Positions 26,301-31,998 of a DNA stretch of 35,322 nucleotides are shown here, in pieces. Numbering within the stretch: the first letter of the stretch is position 1; the number at the start of each line of letters is the position of its first letter. The position numbers were made by a program, and so were the translations under genes. The DNA lies in assembly GCA_947455595.1 (NCBI GenBank), contig CANGOP010000024.1, positions 1 through 35,322 of the forward strand. The letters run 5' to 3'. Below the pieces are notes generated by a model that saw only the letters and a list, made by a program, of their open reading frames with translations, ran no database searches and was not told the origin of the DNA. The DNA comes from Gammaproteobacteria bacterium. GTDB lineage: Bacteria; Pseudomonadota; Gammaproteobacteria; Steroidobacterales; Steroidobacteraceae.

Positions 26301-26436
26301 CTGCCATTACGAGCTGGGATGGACGCCGGTTCGGCCGCAGGCAATAGCGCCAACGCTCCGTGCGAAGCCCATTACGCCGCGGCTGCCGGTTCTGCCGCCG
26401 CGCAGCCGACTCTTGTCGGGAGCGCCCAACCGTTGA
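20356..26436 (+). CDS. Giant secreted multiheme c-type cytochrome (55 heme motifs)
   Basis: A protein of 2026 residues with a signal peptide (about 1-29, hydrophobic VRLIGVLCALLLASLTASA). I count 54 CXXCH motifs and one CX3CH (Cys1779-His1784). The N-terminal part (about 51-248) carries 8 motifs. Five tandem blocks follow (residues 249-516, 517-787, 788-1055, 1056-1325, 1326-1597), each with 7 motifs, then a partial sixth block (5 motifs), the CX3CH, a heme-free Arg-rich linker (about 1785-1862) and a C-terminal part with 6 motifs resembling the N-terminal one, then a Pro-rich tail. Recurring NHIP histidines are probable distal heme ligands. An AAGAG site precedes the ATG. Location outside the inner membrane follows from c-type heme attachment; a surface or extracellular wire role is inferred from size and the neighbouring barrel gene. 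Confidence 0.93.
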   Translation: MQPMGPRAFVRLIGVLCALLLASLTASAASSSFDHYTTGFDLVGLHRSVACESCHVGGIFKGTPKDCFSCHAAGSRLGATAKPTNHILSSNDCQTCHTPYGWKPVAKFNHINVLGTCSSCHNGVQSVGKGPNHIPTTAECSTCHLVSLPWSAAHYDHAGITDNCARCHDNVHAPGKPRTHVPTMEACEVCHAPTNFVTFAGTEMNHVGITNNCQSCHETGMQWYGVMMVDRPTMAEDPYHPTATSPGGADCANCHAGFMVGDFAKLVKPANHIPTAPVPCINCHVLTDMSIMAPLSVIHRNAQSTTTNCQQCHGSNAATFSLPAINFQIVGIPSNHLPTTLSCEVCHVGAGSSLTSLPVPDGAKFTNSLMNHAGSTSCNACHGPNVTTFVGVDRIIVLPPTSPAGAPSAHIPVSTDCASCHSAATPKAPMAPNATSSVPGSLFLAPAPTTNQIHGGVTSGCQTCHEGGYAWMSMSQYPLAPATLTGSTTTQYTGFQTRPGAVGGPFMVQDAKHPATGDCVTCHGSSTQYFSALALPAGHIPVSPTSTCTDCHKVGDLSVMPSLSDIHTYAPSQTTNCTQCHSGTNTKVGPFVGGGGTLSIVGTPVGHIPTTQSCEVCHAGASSSFASLPIRDGAKFSNSQMNHTGISTCNECHGPQVTGSTFYGINRIIALPSASPAGSPSAHIPVSGDCASCHQATMPAGPIAANAARTLPGSLFLTPAPTNGQIHAGVSSNCQSCHEGGYAWMSMGQYPINPTTFSTGSHYTGFQTRPGLVASTFVVKDAAHPATGDCVACHGNNFDYFDSIVKPSNHIPYASTATCANCHKNGDYSVMPALVDIHTYAPSKTNNCGQCHGANAATFAIPSANFSIVGLPSDHLPSTQSCEVCHVGAGSSVATTPVPNGAKFTGSKMSHAGVTTCVECHGPSVTGFAGITKIVVMPSTTPAGASSAHIPSGTNCEQCHVGTVPSGLIAANAATLAPNSLFLKPAPTTNQIHADVTGRCNSCHESGFAWMSMGQYPLNPATKSASSTTHYMGFQTRPSAASGPFMIQDAGHPAGGECVNCHSTNFAYFSAPEKPSNHIPVAASSTCSSCHKDPGGDFSVMPSLLDIHTYAPSQSTNCAQCHGSSASSYAIPSINFNVMGLPTNHMPTSQSCEVCHVGAGSSVAVTPVGNGAKFANSKMNHAGVTTCAGCHGPTVSPSSFVGISKIVVMPPITPAGSPSAHIASGTNCEQCHMGTMPNGLIQANATLTAPGSQFLTPAPTTTQIHTGVTGNCQSCHEGGYAWMAMNQYPITPTTFQPNAQYTGFHTRPNAAGSTFQVKDAAHPATGDCVTCHGSNFDYFASQVKPSNHIPVSASSACGDCHKGSDFSVMPALVDIHTYAPSQTTNCTQCHATPGTTVGPFAGPPGFKIMAAQSNHIPTTQSCEVCHVGSGSSIAVTPVPNGAHFSGSKMNHVGITTCVACHGPTISASSFVGIAKIVVMPPTTPAGSSTAHLPTGTNCEQCHLATMPSGQIAANALMSAPGSRFLTPAPSTNQIHTGVTSNCQKCHEGGYAWMSVSQYPISPSTLSSNTSTQYMGFQTRPNATGSAYQIKDAAHPATGDCVSCHGTSFAYFSGTALPANHIPINQGAACSVCHTTAGNYALYTNNMTTLHSAVSTTCSTCHADGKGPFAGAPGFKIVQMSTRGMHIPITNSKVPVECSGCHKTTTTFAGTIMSHMAIGDVGSSAAGNACDACHELGMRNMFYGVTINWVRDSSKHYICGPPGTPTAPNTTICATGGSDCTTGCHEHSISAKYKAAPRPRKTVAANGAGVNPRGGERGGLLGSVVSGERPDRDGARLAAMAGLPMAAIRENGRFDHSQALGRQCVSCHDGVTAAGKSAAHPRTTNTCASCHGTIAWSPVMRIDHAEVLGACVSCHDGRKSIGKPATHLPTTNACDTCHTTSAWKPAAFDHAGVLQGTCLTCHNGVTASGKPSNHPVTIASCDTCHYELGWTPVRPQAIAPTLRAKPITPRLPVLPPRSRLLSGAPNR
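21100..25146 (+). repeat. Five tandem ~810-bp coding repeats, seven heme motifs each
   Basis: In-frame blocks begin at 21100, 21904, 22717, 23521 and 24331, with lengths of 804, 813, 804, 810 and 816 bases. Each begins with a GDCV-type heme motif (ADC in block 1). The other six follow in the same order: the TC..CHK type, the NC..CH type after HTYAPSQ, SCEVCH, TC..CHGP, NC or DC..CH after SAHIP, and NCQSCHEGGYAWMS or a variant. A partial sixth copy begins at 25147. Confidence 0.9.
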
Positions 26437-26450
26437 AGCTGAGAGGCGTG

Positions 26451-28601
26451 ATGAGGCGTTCAACGTCGCTGGCGGCCATTGGGTTGGCTGTTTCAGCTGT
26501 CTTGTCGTCTGGGTCAGCGCGAGCTGCTGACCGAGCATTGGATCAGTTGTCTACGGAAGCGGGATCCGTCGTCATTCAGTTTGGTTGCCCGATGAGTTTC
26601 GTGTCCAACTACCCGTTGCGGACGGGTGACGAACTGCGCATCGAGTTGCAGCCACTGCCTGGATGCGGGCCTATCTCTGGCCTAGGGGAGAGTCTGCCGG
26701 TGCCTGCCGACAATCCCTCGGGGCTCTTAGACATCCGTCTTGAGCCGTCGTTAGGGTCACGTCGCTCGCTGACCTTACGCTTTGCCCGCAACGTCGAGTT
26801 TCTGATTCGGCCGAAACCCGGACTGACGGGGATCGAGGTGGTCTTGTCGCGTCGCGCAGGGCGCGTCACCGTGGAGGCGTCAGACGTGCCGGCGCCCAAG
26901 CCTTCTCGAGCTGCGACAAGGGATTTGCCCGCCTCTGCGGAGGAGATGGACAAATTGCTGGCGGATGCTCGCGCTGCGATGCAGGAGCGGGACTACGATT
27001 CGGCCATCCGGTTGTATACCAAGTTGCTCGAATACCCTGAAAACGCTGCGAGACCTCAAGCGCAGGAATTTCTCGGTCTGGCGCGTGAACGAAAGGGTCA
27101 GTTGGCGCAGGCCAAGAAGGAATACGAGGAATATCTGCGTCGTTACCCAGAAGGTGCCGACGTCGAGGCAGTTCAACAGAGGCTCGCGGCGATCGTGACG
27201 TTGGATGGCGCTACCCGCCCAACGAAAGGGGCATTGGATGCCTCCCGTTGGACTGTCGATGGCGCAATTGCGCAGGAATATCGGCACGACAAGAACGATG
27301 TGTTGTCTAACGGCGTGACCGCGAATGGCGTGGGACAAACTGCGCTCGACTCGGAGGCTGATCTTCAGATTCGACGTCGTGGAGACCAATACGACTTCAA
27401 GAGCCGTGTTTTCGTCGGGTACGTGCGCGATATGCTCAGTGGTACCGGCGCAGCGCCCAATATCATTCGGTTGCCGCAGGCGTTCGTCGAGGTCGACGAC
27501 CATAAAAAGAACTGGATTGCTCGACTCGGTCGGCAGTCGCAGACCAACGGCGGCGTCTACGGCAGTTACGATGGCGCCTATTTCAGTTGGCAGCCGCGGA
27601 CAAACTTGAGGTTGTCGGCTGCCGCCGGTGCGACCCTGCAAAGTTATGATGCCAGCCTGCAGCATGACCGAACCTTCGGCAATTTATCGCTTGAGTGGTT
27701 GAGTGTGCTCCCTGGCCTCGATGTCACCGGTTTTGCATTCGAGCAGAAAGCGGGTGGGACGCTCGACTCTCGCCAGGTCGGTATCGAAACGAGGTATTAC
27801 CGGGACGGCAAATCGATCATTGGCCAGGTCGACTACGATCTCTTTTTCAAAGAATTGAATTCCGTCACCTTGCTGGGAAGCCTATCGCTTCCGCATCGGT
27901 GGGTGGTCACCAGCGTGTTGGATCACCGCCACACGCCGTTCTTAGGCCTGTATAACGCCTTGATTGGACAGCCAACCAGTTCGATCTCGGATCTGGTTCG
28001 AACGATTGGGATTGAGGCAGCCAAGCAATTTGCCTTGGATAGAACCGCGTTGGCTGACATGGGCACTCTCGGTGTCCAGCATCCGCTGACGGAACAATTG
28101 CAGTGGGGCGCGGACATCTCGTTCAGCCGCGTGGGCGCCACTGTCGCATCGGGCGGCGTGGCGGCGACGCCGGCGTCGGGCAGTGCAGTGGGTGTCTCCA
28201 CCCAATTGCTCGGTGGCGGTTGGCTCATGGACGGCGACGTCGATACGGTCGGCGTTGGCTATACGACCCGCCAGGGTACGCGCGCCATCTCGGTGTTCAG
28301 CACCGCCCGCTATCCACTCACGGATTCCATCCGAATTGGGCCTCGTCTGCAGGTGAGTCACACCAGCGGCAATGATCCTCTCACGGGCACGAGCTCGGGC
28401 TGGTCGGCGAGTCCGTCTTTGCTGGCAGATTGGCGGTTCCGTCGGGGGGTTGTGCAGTTTGAAGCCGGTTACGAGCAAGCTGCCCTGAATGCCAGTTTGA
28501 TTCCAGGCACACCCTTGGATCCAAACTTGCCGTCGTCAGAATTACTGACGCAAAAAACCAAACGTTTCTGGTTTGGCCTCGGCTACAACTTCAGCTTTTA
28601 A
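26451..28601 (+). CDS. Outer-membrane beta-barrel-like protein with N-terminal TPR region
   Basis: A 716-residue exported protein (signal peptide about 1-26, ending SGSARA). Residues about 27-145 are a beta domain (LRIELQPLPG, RSLTLRFARNVEFLIRPKPG, GIEVVLS) that resembles an AMIN-type fold. Residues about 165-250 contain TPR-like helices (LLADARAAMQERDYDSAIRLY, then QEFLGLARERKGQLAQAKKEYEEYLRR). From about 265 the sequence alternates short amphipathic strands to a C-terminal aromatic strand, FWFGLGYNFSF, ending in Phe as outer-membrane barrels do. It starts 14 bases after the giant cytochrome stop with a GAGAGG site, so the two are probably one operon. It may hold a cytochrome in or at the outer membrane, in the role of MtrB-type porins, though I see no similarity to MtrB. 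Confidence 0.82.
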   Translation: MRRSTSLAAIGLAVSAVLSSGSARAADRALDQLSTEAGSVVIQFGCPMSFVSNYPLRTGDELRIELQPLPGCGPISGLGESLPVPADNPSGLLDIRLEPSLGSRRSLTLRFARNVEFLIRPKPGLTGIEVVLSRRAGRVTVEASDVPAPKPSRAATRDLPASAEEMDKLLADARAAMQERDYDSAIRLYTKLLEYPENAARPQAQEFLGLARERKGQLAQAKKEYEEYLRRYPEGADVEAVQQRLAAIVTLDGATRPTKGALDASRWTVDGAIAQEYRHDKNDVLSNGVTANGVGQTALDSEADLQIRRRGDQYDFKSRVFVGYVRDMLSGTGAAPNIIRLPQAFVEVDDHKKNWIARLGRQSQTNGGVYGSYDGAYFSWQPRTNLRLSAAAGATLQSYDASLQHDRTFGNLSLEWLSVLPGLDVTGFAFEQKAGGTLDSRQVGIETRYYRDGKSIIGQVDYDLFFKELNSVTLLGSLSLPHRWVVTSVLDHRHTPFLGLYNALIGQPTSSISDLVRTIGIEAAKQFALDRTALADMGTLGVQHPLTEQLQWGADISFSRVGATVASGGVAATPASGSAVGVSTQLLGGGWLMDGDVDTVGVGYTTRQGTRAISVFSTARYPLTDSIRIGPRLQVSHTSGNDPLTGTSSGWSASPSLLADWRFRRGVVQFEAGYEQAALNASLIPGTPLDPNLPSSELLTQKTKRFWFGLGYNFSF

Positions 28602-28623
28602 TTCCGGTTGAGCGCGTGCACTT

Positions 28624-28643
28624 GAGCACCTGTTGCGGTGCTC
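28624..28643. terminator. Hairpin between convergent barrel and cytochrome genes
   Basis: GAGCACC (28624-28630) pairs with GGTGCTC (28637-28643) around a six-base loop in the 54-base gap between two convergent stops. There is no strong T tract on either side, so it is a plausible but weak bidirectional terminator. Confidence 0.45.
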
Positions 28644-28655
28644 GATCCGATGGCG

Positions 28656-30218
28656 TCAGCGTCGCACCCCTGCACCGCGCCAGGTGATGCTGGTATGGCA
28701 TCGTGCGCAATCGCGACCAAAGCCGCCGTGATGGACGTCATCTCGCGCATGACAGTCGCCGCATTCCTTCGATAACTTCACTTCATCGGCCGGTTTCACA
28801 TGGCATGCCTCGCACAAGATCTTGGCGTGGGCACCCTCTAAGGCGAAGTGTGTCGCCTTGCCATGGTCGAATTGCCAGAACTTCCAGCCGTTGGGGTTGT
28901 GGCACGTTGCGCAGGCTTTGCCAAGGTTGCCCCTGTGCACGTCGTTAGCCTTGTGGCAACTGAAGCAGTCTCTTGAGGTGTTGCGATAGGCGCGTGTTGG
29001 ATGACATTCCTCGCAACTGACGGTGGCGTGGAGACCGACGAGCGGGAAACGCGTCATGTCATGGTCAAACCGAACCTTATCGCGCCATCCGGATTCGACG
29101 TGGCATGACCCGCACTGTGTACCCATAGAGCCATGGTGAACGTCATCCGCCTTATGGCAGCCGGCGCAGTCCTTGGGCAGTTTCGGTCCGCTGATAGGCC
29201 CAGTGTGGCAGGCGTGGCAGTTCACCTTCTCGTGCTTGCCCTTCAGCGCCCAGTGCGCCTGCTTTTCGTGGTCGTAATGGGCGTCCGTCCATTTTTCTTC
29301 TGAGTGGCACTGCTTACAGTCGTCGCCAAATCGGCCGCCGTGACGGTCGTTGGCCGCGTGGCAGCCGGAGCATTGGTCGGGAATCTTCGCTTTGGTATCG
29401 CCGGAGCGATGGCAAGCGTCGCACGCAACCTTTGAGTGCGCGCCATTCAACGGAAAATGCGCGAGTTTGGCGTGATCGTAAGTCGCCGTTTTCCATTTGT
29501 CCGTATTGTGGCAGGCCCCACATTCGGGTCCTCGGCCACCCTTGTGGACATCGTCTCGGGCGTGACAAGCCACGCACTCTTTCGGGGTGTTCTTATAAGA
29601 GGGGTCGCGATGGCAATCCGAGCAACCGGCTCGGGCGTGCGCGTCCTTGAGCGGGAAATGGGTCTTCGAGTGATCGAAATCGGTCTTTTTGAAGCTGACC
29701 TGGTTGTGACACTGCGCGCAGTCTTTGCCGAGCTTGCCTTTATGAATGTCTTGCTTCTCGTGACAGCCAAAGCAGGTGGTGGGTGCCTCGCGGTACTTTT
29801 TGCCTGTGACGTGACAGTTTGAGCAGGCAACCGTCTGATGCCGCCCTTCCAACTTGTAGCCGCTCACCGCATGTTCGAACGATTCGCGGTCAAAGCGCAC
29901 GATATCGGCGCCACGACCTTTATGTTCGTTATGGCACGCGGTGCATTCGGTTCCGGTCTTGACGGCATTGCCGTGAAAGCCGCGCTTTGACTTTAAGTCG
30001 GTCGCGATATCTTTATGGCAATCGAGGCACAGCGCTGTTTGACGCTCGCGATGGGAGCGATCGTGGCACTTGACGCACTCGGTTTCATATTTCGCGTGCG
30101 CTTTCGAGACTTCCCCTGGCATCAGGATCTTCTCGATGGCGGTCGCGCCGGCGATAGAGGTCGTCCCGAGGCACATCAGGGCAACCATCAATCCAGCGAA
30201 ATAGCGACATGCGCGCAT
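28656..30218 (-). CDS. 21-heme c-type cytochrome, periplasmic
   Basis: A protein of 520 residues with a signal peptide (about 1-26, ending AGATA) and 21 CXXCH motifs. Three stand in an N-terminal segment (about 48-96). The other 18 form six repeats whose first cysteines are at 132, 199, 266, 334, 402 and 469, a strict 67-68 residue period. Each repeat carries three heme sites plus conserved HF[PA]L..[AG]H, DDVH[KH]G and a W...[FY]DH element, whose histidines are probable axial ligands. The strictly periodic design suggests a rod of stacked hemes. It is the third gene of a minus-strand operon, 8 bases after the b-type membrane protein gene, which suggests it takes or gives electrons at the inner membrane and bridges the periplasm. 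Confidence 0.93.
   Translation of the reverse strand: MRACRYFAGLMVALMCLGTTSIAGATAIEKILMPGEVSKAHAKYETECVKCHDRSHRERQTALCLDCHKDIATDLKSKRGFHGNAVKTGTECTACHNEHKGRGADIVRFDRESFEHAVSGYKLEGRHQTVACSNCHVTGKKYREAPTTCFGCHEKQDIHKGKLGKDCAQCHNQVSFKKTDFDHSKTHFPLKDAHARAGCSDCHRDPSYKNTPKECVACHARDDVHKGGRGPECGACHNTDKWKTATYDHAKLAHFPLNGAHSKVACDACHRSGDTKAKIPDQCSGCHAANDRHGGRFGDDCKQCHSEEKWTDAHYDHEKQAHWALKGKHEKVNCHACHTGPISGPKLPKDCAGCHKADDVHHGSMGTQCGSCHVESGWRDKVRFDHDMTRFPLVGLHATVSCEECHPTRAYRNTSRDCFSCHKANDVHRGNLGKACATCHNPNGWKFWQFDHGKATHFALEGAHAKILCEACHVKPADEVKLSKECGDCHARDDVHHGGFGRDCARCHTSITWRGAGVRR
28659..29825 (-). repeat. Six tandem 201-204-bp coding repeats, three heme motifs each
   Basis: Counting from the first heme cysteine of each unit, five complete steps are 67, 67, 68, 68 and 67 codons. 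The last unit is cut short by the stop codon after its third heme motif. Confidence 0.88.
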
Positions 30219-30226
30219 AAGCGCCC

Positions 30227-31093
30227 TCAGTAGAGGTTGACGGCGAAGACGTGCACGATGCCGGCTACCAGCAACATTCCAAAGAGCGGTAGGTGCAGCA
30301 CGTGCCAGAGACCAAAGAGTTTTTCGCAGCTTTGGAATTCCGCCACGCGACGCGCAGCGGCCAGGCGAGCTTCAGCGTAACGGCTGGCCGCTAAGAGCAA
30401 CTTTTGCTTTTGGTCAGCAACCGCTTTGGAGGTTTGCGCGGCTTTGGTGAGAGAGCTGCTGATAAACAAACGAATCTGAACGCGCGCGAAAATCCAGAGC
30501 ATCAGCGCGGATCCTGCCTTCGGCACTAGCGGGAGACTGAAAAAAATCGACTTTTCTGCTGCATCAAGACGCTCGGCGAAACCGGGCAAGAGGCGGCCCG
30601 CGCCGGTCCCTTCAAGGCGGATCTTGCTGGCTTGAAAGTGGATCTCATCGAGGTTGGCTCGGCTGCCGTAGAGACCGAAGTGGATTCGGCTGTAGAGATA
30701 GCGACCAATCAGGCCGCTGGATGCCACCACGATCATGGACCAGAGCGCGACGTTTGAGTTCGTAGCGCCCATCCGGTAGGTGCAGTGATACAAAATCGCG
30801 ATCGGGCCTGCAACGCCTAAGATCATATGGATCTGGAACCAGATGCGAGCGGAGCCGAGAAACGCAAAGGCACGGACCCGCTTACGCAGCGGATAGATCA
30901 ACAACAAGACCATCAACGAGCCACCAATGATGCCGAGCCAATAACCAAGGCCGGATCGGGGCGTGATGTAGTCACGCAGCGGGAGCATCCAGCCGGCTAC
31001 GACCAACGCGGTCGTAAGCAAGATCCCGATAAACGTCGAGCTGACGCCGCGTGACTCGGTGGCTTCTAAGGTGTGGATTGCTTCCGCGCTCAT
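30227..31093 (-). CDS. Inner-membrane protein with putative b-heme histidine pairs
   Basis: A 288-residue protein with about five hydrophobic helices (near 20-38, 50-68, 85-104, 115-133, 262-284) and a charged, Ala-rich helical stretch (about 145-255) between the last two. The third helix has His89 and His103, and the last helix has His267 and His281. Each pair is 14 residues apart, as in four-helix b-cytochromes and ferric-reductase-like domains that stack two hemes. I do not recognise a named family. It overlaps the upstream TPR gene by four bases and is followed 8 bases later by the 21-heme cytochrome gene, so a role as quinol- or flavoprotein-linked electron carrier to the periplasm is likely but inferred. 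Confidence 0.75.
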   Translation of the reverse strand: MSAEAIHTLEATESRGVSSTFIGILLTTALVVAGWMLPLRDYITPRSGLGYWLGIIGGSLMVLLLIYPLRKRVRAFAFLGSARIWFQIHMILGVAGPIAILYHCTYRMGATNSNVALWSMIVVASSGLIGRYLYSRIHFGLYGSRANLDEIHFQASKIRLEGTGAGRLLPGFAERLDAAEKSIFFSLPLVPKAGSALMLWIFARVQIRLFISSSLTKAAQTSKAVADQKQKLLLAASRYAEARLAAARRVAEFQSCEKLFGLWHVLHLPLFGMLLVAGIVHVFAVNLY

Positions 31094-31755
31094 CGTTTCG
31101 TTCCTGTCCCATCGGCGAGGCGCTCCGCCTCTTCGAGATTGGTTTGTACGATCTTGGCGTCACTGGAATCGGCCGGCAGTTCTTTCAACAGGCGCCGCCA
31201 CAAATCTGCGGCGGCCGCGAATCGCTTCGACTGCAGTTCCAGACTTGCTTTCAGCCAGAGCGCTTTCGCATGCCGCGGGTCGATTTCCAATGCCCGATTA
31301 ATGGCCGCTTCGCCTGCCTTCAGGTCACCACCACCCGCTGCCGCTTGTGCATCTCCCAAATCGGCCCACCCGTCTGGGTCAAACGGCGCAACTTGAGTGA
31401 CTTCGCGAAAGAACGCGGCCGCCTGAGCGTAATTCTTGGCACGCCGCGCGTCGTCTGCTTGGCTTCGCAAGGCAGCGACTTTGCCGCCTGCGGCGTCGGC
31501 TGGCGTCGTCGAGCCGGGCACTTCTACATCGCCGGCATTGCCGCCACGGTCGGCGACCGCGGGTGCCGGGCCGTCGCCCGGCGTCTGGCTCGGAAATCCT
31601 TTCGCGCCCACGAGGACGTACACCATCGCTGCTGCCAATGGCGAGGCGACGATCAGGAGCATGGCAGAGCGGGGCAAGTCACGCCGTGTGGCCATGAAGG
31701 CTGCGGCGAACATACCAGCCAATGCGATAAACGAGAGTGTCAGCTGCAGGCTCAA
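31090..31755 (-). CDS. Membrane-anchored TPR protein (CcmI/NrfG-like)
   Basis: A protein of 221 residues. Two N-terminal hydrophobic helices (about 5-21 and 30-49) are followed by a Pro/Gly/Ala-rich linker and TPR repeats from about 95 to 210 (AKNYAQAAAFFREVTQVAPFDPDGWADLGDAQAA, etc.). The layout (two helices, then periplasmic TPR) resembles the cytochrome c maturation factor CcmI/CcmH-C or NrfG, which hold apocytochrome for heme attachment. It is first in the operon with the b-type protein and the 21-heme cytochrome. A role as a dedicated assembly factor is inferred; a structural role in a complex is the alternative. Confidence 0.75.
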   Translation of the reverse strand: MSLQLTLSFIALAGMFAAAFMATRRDLPRSAMLLIVASPLAAAMVYVLVGAKGFPSQTPGDGPAPAVADRGGNAGDVEVPGSTTPADAAGGKVAALRSQADDARRAKNYAQAAAFFREVTQVAPFDPDGWADLGDAQAAAGGGDLKAGEAAINRALEIDPRHAKALWLKASLELQSKRFAAAADLWRRLLKELPADSSDAKIVQTNLEEAERLADGTGTKR

Positions 31756-31809
31756 GTCCGTGTCCCGTTGAGTTTGAATCGGTTGCCCAAGAGAGGGATT
31801 GTGACTATC

Positions 31810-31828
31810 CGGCTGAGGATATCAGCCG
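31810..31828. promoter_or_regulatory. Inverted repeat in the divergent promoter region
   Basis: CGGCTGA (31810-31816) and TCAGCCG (31822-31828) flank a five-base centre. The element lies in the 243-base gap between the two divergent operons (starts at 31755 and 31999), the natural place for an operator serving both. No regulator gene is nearby. Confidence 0.4.
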
Positions 31829-31998
31829 ATTGGGCTGCTCCGACAGGGGCTACCGTCGCTGCGTCGCGACAGGTTTTCAGGATGCGGAACTGGCTCACGG
31901 TTTGGCACTCTCGCGCTAGCCCTTGTGACCAGATTAAGACAACTTGTGCGAGTTTGAACGCCGCGCTTGACCCTATCCCTCCGCCATTTGAAGTGACC

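Noticed and set aside
31051..31998. N-terminal extension of the Fe-S flavoprotein back to 31051
   Set aside because: It lies on top of the TPR gene on the other strand and has no recognisable content; ATG 31999 gives a normal membrane anchor.
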